Shown here: positions 17,049 to 25,303 of the stretch, piece after piece | How the letters are laid out: each line of letters opens with the position of its first letter | Numbering within the stretch: the stretch's first letter is position 1 | Assembly (NCBI GenBank): GCA_964461115.1 | Contig: CAYWSX010000011.1 | Coordinates: 1 to 64,000, forward strand | Direction of reading: 5' to 3' | DNA: 64,000 nucleotides | Origin: RGIG2134 sp964461115 | Lineage (GTDB): Bacteria; Cyanobacteriota; Vampirovibrionia; Gastranaerophilales; Gastranaerophilaceae | Position numbers and translations under genes: made by a program | The notes under the pieces: model-generated | The model's database searches: none | The model's input: only the letters and a program-made list of their open reading frames with translations | Told to the model about the DNA's origin: nothing

Positions 17049-17902
17049 AGAAAAACACCCAAAAATTTCAAATAAAAGGCTTTATGGTGCACCTGTCACT
17101 GATTTTGGTGTCGCTCCTTTGTGTTTTTCCGTTTTTATGGCTGCTTTCAACGGCAATGAAAGGTTCGTCTGAGAATATTTTTCAATATCCTCCGCAATTA
17201 ATTCCGTCTGAGCCGACTTTGCGCAATTTTGTTTCCGCATGGAAGCAAATCCCTTTTATGCTTTATTATTTGAACAGTTTTATAGTTGCGTTTTTTACTG
17301 TTGTTTTGAATTTGATTTTGTCCGCGCTTGCGGCGTATCCCCTTGCAAGAATGGAATTTAAGGGTAAAACAATCACGTTTTATGCTATTTTGGCAACCAT
17401 CATGGTGCCGTTTCAGGCGATTATGCTTCCTGTTTACCTGATTGTTTTGAAATTAAACATGGTTGACACGGTTAATAATTTTATGGGTTTTATGGGACTT
17501 ATTCTTCCGTTTGCGGTGAATGCTTTCGGTATTTTTCTTATGAAACAGGCTTTTATGGCTATTCCGAGAGAGCTTGAAGAGGCCGCTTTTGTTGACGGGT
17601 GCAATGTTTTTCAGATTTGGCTGAAAATTCTTATGCCTATGGTTAAACCGACTCTTGCGACTCTTGCAATTTTTACTTTTATCGGTTCGTGGGGTGAGTT
17701 TTTGTGGCCGAGTATTGTTTTGACAAACAAAGCGATGTATACTTTACCTGTCGGAGTAAATGATTTGCAGGGAATGTTCTCGGCGAACTGGCGGATAATT
17801 GCAGCTGGCTCACTGATTGCAACTGTTCCGATAATTATTTTCTTCGTGGCGCTTCAAAAGTACTTTATTTCAGGTGAAAATGAAGGCGCCGTAAAAGGTT
17901 AA
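17045..17902 (+). CDS. Sugar ABC transporter permease, MalG/UgpE family
   Basis: The 285-aa CUT1-type permease has six helices and the EAA loop EEAAFVDGCNVFQIWLKILM. The TTG start overlaps the previous stop by 4 bp and has a GAAGGG Shine-Dalgarno sequence 8 nt upstream; the next in-frame ATG is about 14 codons inside. It partners the upstream MalF-like subunit. Confidence 0.9.
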   Translation: MKKNTQKFQIKGFMVHLSLILVSLLCVFPFLWLLSTAMKGSSENIFQYPPQLIPSEPTLRNFVSAWKQIPFMLYYLNSFIVAFFTVVLNLILSALAAYPLARMEFKGKTITFYAILATIMVPFQAIMLPVYLIVLKLNMVDTVNNFMGFMGLILPFAVNAFGIFLMKQAFMAIPRELEEAAFVDGCNVFQIWLKILMPMVKPTLATLAIFTFIGSWGEFLWPSIVLTNKAMYTLPVGVNDLQGMFSANWRIIAAGSLIATVPIIIFFVALQKYFISGENEGAVKG

Positions 17903-17916
17903 GAGTATTCGAGAGT

Positions 17917-18942
17917 ATGGGCTGTATATCAACAATAGACTGCACTTTACGTGACGGTGGATATGTAAATAACTGGCAATTTGATGAAGATTTTCAAAAA
18001 TCTTTGATTAAAGCGCTTATTCTGTCCCGTGTGGAGATGATTGAATGCGGCTTTATCAGCCAAACTTCAGGCAGTGATTATTCAGGTACGCATTTTAGAA
18101 GTATAGAAAAAATTAATGAATTTTTACGCGTGAATCTTTTCAATATTCAAAATGCAAAGTTTCTTGTAATGATGCGCCTCGGAGAATACGATGTGCAAAC
18201 CCTTCCCGTGTGTGACCGTGCGGAAAACTGTGTAACAGGCATAAGAGTGATGGTTGCAAAAGATGAGATTGAAAAATCTGTTTCTCTTCTTCGTCAAATC
18301 GCTGAAAAGGGCTACAATGTGCACATACAGCCAACGATAATCAGCAATTATACAAACGAAGAAATTGTACAAATGCTAAATGCTTATCAGGGTGTGAATT
18401 ATCGGGCAATTTCTATTGTGGATACTTTCGGTTCGCTCAAAGAGGATGATATAAAGCGCATTGCATACCTTTTTGATAAATACGCGAATAAAGACGCGAT
18501 GATTGCGTTTCACGCTCATAATAACCTTAATATTGCCTATCAGAACGCAATTTCGTTCACGCATTCGGTGACAAATTTAAGAGATATTTTTATAGACTGT
18601 TCTGTCGGCGGAATTGGGCGCGGGGCAGGGAATTTGTCTTCCGAAATACTTTTGACGTATTTAAAAAACGAGAAAAACAAGGATTATGTAGTTTTTCCCG
18701 TGCGGGATTTTGGGGCAAAATTTATGGATTTTGAGCGAAATATTTCGGAACATGACTTTTACGCTTACATTTTAACTGCGAAAAAAAATATGCATCCGAA
18801 TTATGCTTCTTATCTTTTGACAGAAGGGTATTCACGTCCGAACATTATTAAAATGCTCGAATTAATAGAGCCTGAAAAGTATCCAGTGTTTGATTATGCT
18901 TACATTACAGGGCTTTGTGAGGTTTGCCGTATAAAAGTGTAA
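17917..18942 (+). CDS. DRE-TIM metallolyase / aldolase-like protein
   Basis: The 341-aa product begins STIDCTLRDGGYVNNW, the DRE-TIM metal-binding signature (here LRDGG) shared with HMG-CoA lyase and 4-hydroxy-2-oxovalerate aldolase. The metal-binding HAHNN motif appears near residue 206 and GGIGRGAGN follows. Aldolase-like proteins of this type occur in surface polysaccharide clusters. It follows the permease pair by 14 bp, so it may be cotranscribed. The substrate is unknown. Confidence 0.8.
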   Translation: MGCISTIDCTLRDGGYVNNWQFDEDFQKSLIKALILSRVEMIECGFISQTSGSDYSGTHFRSIEKINEFLRVNLFNIQNAKFLVMMRLGEYDVQTLPVCDRAENCVTGIRVMVAKDEIEKSVSLLRQIAEKGYNVHIQPTIISNYTNEEIVQMLNAYQGVNYRAISIVDTFGSLKEDDIKRIAYLFDKYANKDAMIAFHAHNNLNIAYQNAISFTHSVTNLRDIFIDCSVGGIGRGAGNLSSEILLTYLKNEKNKDYVVFPVRDFGAKFMDFERNISEHDFYAYILTAKKNMHPNYASYLLTEGYSRPNIIKMLELIEPEKYPVFDYAYITGLCEVCRIKV

Positions 18943-18996
18943 TTTGTACAATTTGCTTTTCAAAATTGTGTTATTATATTCTTGAAAGAGTATTTT

Positions 18997-21819
18997 ATGA
19001 ACGACAACATTGTAATAAGAAAGGCAAATCAACATAATTTAAAAAATGTTGATTTAGAATTGCCGAAAAATGAACTTATAGTATTTACGGGTGTTTCAGG
19101 CTCGGGAAAGAGCTCGCTTGCGTTTGATACCATTTTTGCCGAGGGGCAAAGACGCTATGTTGAGAGCTTATCGACTTATGCGCGTCAGTTTCTGGGTCAA
19201 ATGGACAAGCCCGATGTTGAGAGTATAGAAGGGCTTTCGCCTGCGATTTCGATTGACCAAAAATCAACTTCAAACAACCCTCGCTCAACTGTTGGAACTG
19301 TTACAGAGATTTACGACTATTTAAGGCTTTTGTATGCGCGTATCGGTACGCCATATTGCCCTGAATGCGGGGAGCCTATTAAGCCGCAGACGATTGATGA
19401 GATTGTGGATAAAATTCTGCATCTTGGAGAAGGCGCTAAAATCCAGATTATCGCACCTGTGATTCGCGGTAAAAAGGGGGAATACAGCTCTTTGATTGAG
19501 GAATTAAAGCAGGAAGGTTTTATACGTCTTAGAGTCGATGGTGAAATTTACAATACTGACGAAGATGAAATCGAGCTTGCCAAAACCAAAAAACACGACA
19601 TAGATATTGTTGTGGATAGAATTGTTGTTAAAGAGGGTGCTAAATCAAGAATTGCGGACAGTGTGCAAATTGCTCTGGAAAAAGCTAACGGGCTTGTGAT
19701 TGCGGATGTTGTAGGCGGTAAAGAAATACTTTTCAGTGAAAAGCTTGCCTGCGCTAAGTGCAATTTGAGTTTCGACGAACTTGCGCCGCGAATTTTCAGT
19801 TTCAACAGTCCATACGGTGCTTGTGAGCGCTGTGCGGGTCTTGGTGCTGATTTCAAAATCGACCCTGATTTAGTTATCCCCGACAGAAAAAAATCCCTTC
19901 GTGACGGTGCTATCTATCCGTGGTCAAAGACTACAACAGACTATTACACCGATTTAGTTAAGTCTGTTGCATTTGCCTATGGAATTGATTTGGATACGCC
20001 GTTTGAAGACCTGCCGAAAGAGCAGCAGGATATAATTTTGTACGGTGGTGACGAAATTATCAAAATTAATGTTAAACAATTCGGCACAAACCGCTACAAA
20101 CCCCAGCATACTCGGTATGTAGGCGTAATTCCTTACCTTGAAAAACGGTATAATGAGGCAGGCGGAGAATACTGGAGAGATGAACTTCAAAAGTACATGG
20201 TTACAACCCCTTGCCCTGCTTGTAATGGTGCACGATTAAAGCCGTTTGCGCTTAGTGTAAGAATCAAGGGTTTAAATATTCATGAATTTTGTGAGCTTTC
20301 CATCGATAAAGCTTTTAAGTTCGTATCGGATCTGTTTTTGGAGCTTTCGGATTACCACATGAAAATTGCCAAGCAGCTTTTGGAAGAAATTCGTGCACGA
20401 CTGAAATTTCTGCTGGACGTTGGTTTAAATTATCTTAATCTTGCCAGAATGGCGGGAACACTTTCCGGCGGTGAAGCTCAGCGTATAAGGCTCGCAACTC
20501 AAATCGGAAGCGGGCTATCGGGTGTCCTTTATGTCTTGGATGAGCCTTCTATCGGGCTTCATCAGTACAATAATGACATGTTGATAAAAACGCTGGTAAA
20601 ACTTCGCAATCTCGGAAACACTTTGATTGTTGTAGAGCACGATGAGGATACGATTCGAAATGCAGACTATATTGTCGATATCGGACCTAAGGCAGGGCGC
20701 CATGGCGGTGAAATTGTTGCGAAAGGTACACTTGCGGATATTGAAAAAACCTCTAATTCAATAACAGGACAATACTTGAGCGGCAAGAAAGAAATAAAAG
20801 TTCCAAAAAATCGTCGCGAGGGTAATGGTCTTGTCATGAGTGTTAAGAATGCTCATAAAAACAACCTGAAAAACTTGAATATTGATATTCCGATGGGTAG
20901 AATTGTTACGCTGACAGGTGTTTCAGGCTCAGGGAAATCTACGCTCATGCAGGATTTGATTTATGAGTTTGCAATTCATAAACTTCGTGGAAATCGTCCA
21001 AAACCCCAAGGAGTAGACGATATAACAGGTTTTGAAAATATCGATAAGGTCATAGACATAGATCAGTCGCCAATCGGCAGAACTCCGCGCTCCAATCCTG
21101 CTACTTACACAGATGTTTTCACTCATGTAAGAGATTTGTTTGCAAAAACAAATGAATCGAAGCTTCGCGGTTACAAGCAAGGGCGTTTTAGCTTTAATGT
21201 CAAAGGCGGGCGCTGCGAGGCTTGCAAAGGGGATGGCGTTTTAAAAATAGAAATGAATTTTCTCTCAGATGTTTATGTGAAATGCGATGTCTGTAAGGGA
21301 AAACGATATAATCGTGAGACTTTAGAGGTCAAGTATAAAGGCAAAACAATTTATGATGTCCTGGACATGACAGTTGCCGAAGCTATGGAGTTTTTTGAAA
21401 ATATTCCGAAAATTCATAGCCGCCTAAAAACACTTAACGATGTCGGGCTGGATTATATCAAACTCGGGCAAAGCGCTACAACTCTTTCAGGGGGTGAGGC
21501 TCAGCGTATCAAGCTTGCGGCGGAATTAAACAAAAAGGCAACAGGGAAGACGTTGTATCTGTTAGATGAGCCATCAGTGGGGCTTCACTGGTATGACCTC
21601 GACAAATTAATAAAAATCCTGCAAAAGCTTGCTGACAGCGGTAATACGATTATGATAATTGAGCACAACTTGGATATTATTAAAACTTCGGACTATATTA
21701 TTGACTTAGGACCTGATGGCGGAGACAACGGCGGTCAAGTGGTTTTTCAGGGTACGCCTGAAGAAGTTGCGAAATGCTCAGAATCTAAAACAGGACAGTA
21801 TCTTAAAAATATGCTCTAA
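18997..21819 (+). CDS. uvrA: Excinuclease ABC subunit A
   Basis: The 940-aa product is the usual UvrA length from ATG 18997 (GAAAGAG 6 nt upstream). It has two ABC modules: Walker A GVSGSGKSS near residue 32 and GVSGSGKST in the second half, LSGGEAQRI twice, and CxxC zinc modules (CPECGEPI, CAKC/CERC, CEAC/CDVC). UvrA recognises bulky DNA lesions and loads UvrB. The 3' end overlaps the convergent membrane-protein gene by 4 bp. Confidence 0.98.
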   Translation: MNDNIVIRKANQHNLKNVDLELPKNELIVFTGVSGSGKSSLAFDTIFAEGQRRYVESLSTYARQFLGQMDKPDVESIEGLSPAISIDQKSTSNNPRSTVGTVTEIYDYLRLLYARIGTPYCPECGEPIKPQTIDEIVDKILHLGEGAKIQIIAPVIRGKKGEYSSLIEELKQEGFIRLRVDGEIYNTDEDEIELAKTKKHDIDIVVDRIVVKEGAKSRIADSVQIALEKANGLVIADVVGGKEILFSEKLACAKCNLSFDELAPRIFSFNSPYGACERCAGLGADFKIDPDLVIPDRKKSLRDGAIYPWSKTTTDYYTDLVKSVAFAYGIDLDTPFEDLPKEQQDIILYGGDEIIKINVKQFGTNRYKPQHTRYVGVIPYLEKRYNEAGGEYWRDELQKYMVTTPCPACNGARLKPFALSVRIKGLNIHEFCELSIDKAFKFVSDLFLELSDYHMKIAKQLLEEIRARLKFLLDVGLNYLNLARMAGTLSGGEAQRIRLATQIGSGLSGVLYVLDEPSIGLHQYNNDMLIKTLVKLRNLGNTLIVVEHDEDTIRNADYIVDIGPKAGRHGGEIVAKGTLADIEKTSNSITGQYLSGKKEIKVPKNRREGNGLVMSVKNAHKNNLKNLNIDIPMGRIVTLTGVSGSGKSTLMQDLIYEFAIHKLRGNRPKPQGVDDITGFENIDKVIDIDQSPIGRTPRSNPATYTDVFTHVRDLFAKTNESKLRGYKQGRFSFNVKGGRCEACKGDGVLKIEMNFLSDVYVKCDVCKGKRYNRETLEVKYKGKTIYDVLDMTVAEAMEFFENIPKIHSRLKTLNDVGLDYIKLGQSATTLSGGEAQRIKLAAELNKKATGKTLYLLDEPSVGLHWYDLDKLIKILQKLADSGNTIMIIEHNLDIIKTSDYIIDLGPDGGDNGGQVVFQGTPEEVAKCSESKTGQYLKNML

Positions 21820-23390
21820 TGCTTTTTTGAAGTTTGACGAAGCTTTGTGAATTTTAACGAGCTTTCAAATAAAGTGTCATTATAAAATTGGAGGTCAGCC
21901 GAAGGTTCTTTATACTTGGATTTCGAGAATTTTTTATCCAAGAAAACAGAATATGACTCGTCTTCGTAGACTTTTTTGTAAGTTTTATTTTTAATCAGCG
22001 CTTTTTCGGCTTCAAATCTGTGAGAAACAATGATTATATCAGGGCGAAAAGTTTCAATAAGCATGTTTGGATTTTCTCCGACCTGCATGAAAAAATTATT
22101 GAACATTGGCAGCATATAATCGTGGTAGACCTCTTCGTAACGCCCATCCATTGCGATGAGATTTTGCGGATAGAGTTTATATGCGGCATAGCTCCCCTCC
22201 TGAAAATCTACGAGGAGATTGCCTTTCAGGTTATTTGTTTTGACAAATTCTACGGCTTTTATCGGATAGGCGTTGTTGTTGATTACAACTTGTGGTTTTT
22301 GAGTTGCAAAATATCCGATTGTTGCTAATGCAACGAAAATACAAATTAAAATGTCTTTAATATGTATTAATTTTTCATTATTTTTCAAGAATTTAGGGGT
22401 TAAAATACCTAAAATTCTATAAAAGTCATCATACAAAAATACAATTGCACATATCACGAAAAACGGCTGGTGACGGGTGTATCGAATAGATAAATAAGTC
22501 ATTGCAAGCATTACAGCAGCTTTTGTCCAGTCTGTATTTTTTAGAGTTTTTGCTTTTAATTTCATAATCAAACGAATAAGCGCGGTTAGAAGCATTACAG
22601 CTAAAAATACTTTAAAAATCATAAATGAGTCGTGATTTTGGCTGCTAAAAGTACCTTGCCACTCACCTATCAGGATGCGCGGCATTGTTGTTGCCATTGC
22701 AAGAAATTTTACATAACCCGCACCCCAAGGATTGGCAAATGTGATAAGCCCGCAACCTATTGCGGTGAATATGTAGTATTTGAAAGGTTTTTTATTTAAG
22801 GCTTCACCGATTGCATATAAAATTATCAGCCCGAGACCCGCAGCGCAGCCTCCGTGAATATTTGCCCATAAAAGCATCATCGGAACGAAATATGCGAGAA
22901 GATAATATTTTTTTTCGGTACGGATTTTTTCCAAAAGCCAGAGCCAAAGGGTAAAAAACAGGTAACTTATAAGCTGGCAGCGGATTGTGTTTGAGTAGCC
23001 CGCTTGTGCTGCTGCGTGATATGCAAAAAAGAAAAAAATGAAATTATACGGGGTGGTAAATTTTACTCCGCGAACTTTTAGCGCTTGGATTGCAAAGAAA
23101 AATATGCCAAAAATCAGTAATGACTTTAAAATTAAAAGCCCGAGTCCGCCAAACTTGCTGAAAACCCAATAAAAGATTACGCTTGAGCCCCATTCATGGT
23201 CGTACCAAGTATGAGTCGGCGTGTAAGAAAAAATATCTTGATGGAGGATATTTCCTAAACTCCAAAATGCTTGCCCCTGCAAAAGTCTTGCAAATAAGTC
23301 GTAGTCTGCCAAGTTTGCTTGAAAACTTACAACAGTTATGAATAAAAATAATGCGATGTAAAAAATTACGGCTTTTTTATCGATTTTCAT
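21816..23390 (-). CDS. Polytopic membrane protein, possible GT-C-like enzyme
   Basis: The 524-aa protein has 10 or so hydrophobic helices followed by a soluble C-terminal part of about 150 residues. The first large loop contains NLADYDLFARLLQGQ and WYDHEWGSSVIFYW, an acidic/aromatic arrangement compatible with GT-C glycosyltransferases, but no definitive motif was recognised. AAGGA precedes the ATG. It begins directly at the end of the fumarase gene, so the two probably form an operon. Confidence 0.6.
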   Translation of the reverse strand: MKIDKKAVIFYIALFLFITVVSFQANLADYDLFARLLQGQAFWSLGNILHQDIFSYTPTHTWYDHEWGSSVIFYWVFSKFGGLGLLILKSLLIFGIFFFAIQALKVRGVKFTTPYNFIFFFFAYHAAAQAGYSNTIRCQLISYLFFTLWLWLLEKIRTEKKYYLLAYFVPMMLLWANIHGGCAAGLGLIILYAIGEALNKKPFKYYIFTAIGCGLITFANPWGAGYVKFLAMATTMPRILIGEWQGTFSSQNHDSFMIFKVFLAVMLLTALIRLIMKLKAKTLKNTDWTKAAVMLAMTYLSIRYTRHQPFFVICAIVFLYDDFYRILGILTPKFLKNNEKLIHIKDILICIFVALATIGYFATQKPQVVINNNAYPIKAVEFVKTNNLKGNLLVDFQEGSYAAYKLYPQNLIAMDGRYEEVYHDYMLPMFNNFFMQVGENPNMLIETFRPDIIIVSHRFEAEKALIKNKTYKKVYEDESYSVFLDKKFSKSKYKEPSADLQFYNDTLFESSLKFTKLRQTSKKH

Positions 23391-24758
23391 TTAATTTCCT
23401 TTGAATTCTACTTTGACTGGAAATTTTTCTATTTCCAATCGCCGGACAGCTTCTGTTCCAAACTCCTCAAATGCAACGATTTCGGATTTTTTTATGCATT
23501 TTTGAAGCAGTGCTGCAACGCCGCCTTGAACGCTGAAATAAATTGCGTTATTGGTCTCTATGCTTTCTTTTACGGCATCTGATCGCTCGCCTTTGCCGAT
23601 CGTTGCAAAAAGCCCCAAATCATAAAGCATAGGCGTGAATTTATCCATCCTTTTTGCCGTTGTAGGGCCGATAGGACCTATTATTTCATCTTCTTTTTTC
23701 GGGCATGGACCTGCGTAAAAAATTATTTTATCTTTAATTTCAAAAGGTAAATTTTCGCTGTTAGAAATCATTTCTGCAATTTTTTTGTGCGCCATATCGC
23801 GTGCTGTAAAGATTTCACCCGTAAGGCTTATTTCTTCGCCGACATTTAGATTGCGCATGGCTTCAAAATCTGTTGTTTTAATTTCTTGGCGTTTCTCGTC
23901 AGCCTTGATTTCAAAAGGTTTTACGAATTCTGTCAAAATTACTGCTTTGCTGTCAGAGCCGATTAAAATGCTGGCATGTCTTGTGCTGTGGCAGTTCATA
24001 GTCACGCAAACAGGCATTGACGCTATGTGAGTTGGTGCTGTGAGCATTTTTATGTCCAAAACTTTTGTTTCTGAGTTTTCGTTAATATAATTTTTCAGTT
24101 TTTCGGAGAACTCATTGTTTTCGCCCCTAAAATATGCTTTTTTTGATAAAACGGCTGCCAAATCTATCGTTCCGCCTGCACCTATGCCCAGAAATAAAGG
24201 CGGACAAGCGTTTGTGCCCGAAGATTTTACTGTATCCAAGACGAAATCAAAGATTTCGATTTCGCTTGCCGACGGATTGAACATTTTTACTGCCGACATG
24301 TTTTCTGCACCCCCGCCTTTGATTAAAATATTTAATTTGATAGAATCTCCGTCGACTATATCGGTATAAATTATTGCAGGCAGATTATTATCTGTATTTG
24401 TGCGTTCAAAAATAGCATTTTTTACAATGGATTTTCTGAAAAAATTGTCTTTAAAGCAGGCTTCAACTGCACCGTTGATAGTTTTATTTAAATTCCCGTC
24501 TGAAATTCTGACATTCTGCCCGAGTTCGACAAAAACCAAAACTTGTCCTGTATCTTGGCACAAAGGACGCTGATTAATGTTCGCAATTGCTGCGTTAGAA
24601 AGAATTTGCGATATTTTAGACTGAGGTTCGAATCCTTCCGCCCCAGCTTTATATAACAAATCGTAAACAGCTTTCGGCAGATTGATATTAGCCTGAAAAC
24701 AGCTGTCATAAACCGCTTTGAAAATGCTATCCGAACTGATTTCAACAAAATTCTCCAT
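23391..24758 (-). CDS. Fumarate hydratase class I, fused alpha and beta parts
   Basis: The 455-aa iron-sulfur hydratase joins the TtdA/FumA alpha domain (residues about 1-280) to a beta domain (about 290-450). Cluster-ligand candidates lie in PLCQDTGQVL, NACPPLFLGIGAGG and MNCHSTRHAS; the beta part has YAGPCPKKE and GPIGPTTAKRMD. It interconverts fumarate and malate; a tartrate dehydratase function is an alternative. No Shine-Dalgarno sequence is seen; TAATAT lies exactly 6 nt before ATG. Confidence 0.9.
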   Translation of the reverse strand: MENFVEISSDSIFKAVYDSCFQANINLPKAVYDLLYKAGAEGFEPQSKISQILSNAAIANINQRPLCQDTGQVLVFVELGQNVRISDGNLNKTINGAVEACFKDNFFRKSIVKNAIFERTNTDNNLPAIIYTDIVDGDSIKLNILIKGGGAENMSAVKMFNPSASEIEIFDFVLDTVKSSGTNACPPLFLGIGAGGTIDLAAVLSKKAYFRGENNEFSEKLKNYINENSETKVLDIKMLTAPTHIASMPVCVTMNCHSTRHASILIGSDSKAVILTEFVKPFEIKADEKRQEIKTTDFEAMRNLNVGEEISLTGEIFTARDMAHKKIAEMISNSENLPFEIKDKIIFYAGPCPKKEDEIIGPIGPTTAKRMDKFTPMLYDLGLFATIGKGERSDAVKESIETNNAIYFSVQGGVAALLQKCIKKSEIVAFEEFGTEAVRRLEIEKFPVKVEFKGN

Positions 24759-24807
24759 AAATCAATATTACAATAAATACGAAGCGGTAAAAAGAGTATA
24801 AGTAAAA

Positions 24808-24966
24808 TTATTCAGGTTTGGAATTCTTTTTTACAAATTCATTAATTAGGGTAGTTCCTAAATTTCCGGCAGTACGATTTTGCGCAGATGCAAGATTTTT
24901 AAACTGTTCAAAAATCTCTCTATCTACCAGCAATACAAATCTATGCTTCTGTTCTTTTTTATCCAT
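24808..24966 (-). CDS. Small ribbon-helix-helix (Arc/CopG-like) DNA-binding protein
   Basis: The 52-aa product reads MDKKEQKHRFVLLVDREI, then EQFKNLASAQNRTAGNLG, ending NEFVKKNSKPE. A short beta strand (RFVLLV) followed by two helices separated by a Gly/Asn turn is the fold plan of ribbon-helix-helix repressors. The start has an AAGGG Shine-Dalgarno sequence. The gene diverges from the 25060 gene across the eight 11-bp-spaced hexamers, so autoregulation through that array is likely. Family membership is inferred from pattern only. Confidence 0.65.
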   Translation of the reverse strand: MDKKEQKHRFVLLVDREIFEQFKNLASAQNRTAGNLGTTLINEFVKKNSKPE

Positions 24967-24976
24967 AAAAATACCC

Positions 24977-25060
24977 TTGCAACTCTATTGTAATTTTATT
25001 GCAATTATCTTGACATTTCAATTGCAATTAAGTTATAATTAAGTTACAACTATCTTGCAA
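24977..25060 (+). promoter_or_regulatory. Eight helically phased TTGCAA-like hexamers (operator array)
   Basis: Hexamers begin at 24977, 24988, 24999, 25010, 25022, 25033, 25044 and 25055: TTGCAA, TTGTAA, TTGCAA, TTGACA, TTGCAA, TTATAA, TTACAA, TTGCAA. The spacing is 11 bp throughout with one 12-bp step in the middle. The array covers the whole divergent intergenic region, so all sites face one side of the helix. The layout resembles cooperative operator arrays bound by ribbon-helix-helix repressors. Confidence 0.75.
25010..25039 (+). promoter_or_regulatory. Sigma70-type promoter embedded in the operator array
   Basis: TTGACA (25010-25015), an 18-bp spacer, and TATAAT (25034-25039), about 20 bp before ATG 25060. 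Both hexamers are also part of the repeat series, so a bound repressor would block polymerase directly. Confidence 0.7.
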
Positions 25061-25299
25061 TGAGAAATAATATGTGTTTGGAAAAAAAATTTAAAGCAGC
25101 AAATATTGAAGATAAAATTATAAAATTGGGCTGTGAAATATCCCTTATAGAGAGTGTTTCAAGAATTCTTACAGAGTGTCACAGGGAAAACAGCAACTTA
25201 AAACACTATGATAATGAAAATTTGTCTTTTATTTTATTCAACCAGATATTAAAATTAAAAGAAAGTTATAAGGATCTTTCTATTGCCTTAGAAATATAA
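25060..25299 (+). CDS. Small protein of unknown function under the operator array
   Basis: The product is 79 aa from ATG 25060 (or 75 aa from ATG 25072). It is predicted to be mostly helical and charged, with cysteines near the N-terminus and middle (CLEKKF, GCEIS, TECHREN). I recognise no family. It is driven by a near-consensus promoter inside the repeat array and diverges from the ribbon-helix-helix gene; the pair may be a regulatory cassette. The last 5 bp before rqcH's stop leave no room for a terminator. Confidence 0.6.
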   Translation: MRNNMCLEKKFKAANIEDKIIKLGCEISLIESVSRILTECHRENSNLKHYDNENLSFILFNQILKLKESYKDLSIALEI

Positions 25300-25303
25300 T
25301 TTG

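Noticed and set aside
24626..24640. GGTTCGAATCC, which matches a tRNA T-loop
   Set aside because: It lies in the middle of the fumarase coding sequence and no acceptor or anticodon stems pair around it.
24818..25042. 74-aa plus-strand ORF over the ribbon-helix-helix gene
   Set aside because: Hydrophobic, Cys/Phe-rich shadow reading with no Shine-Dalgarno sequence, running through the operator array.
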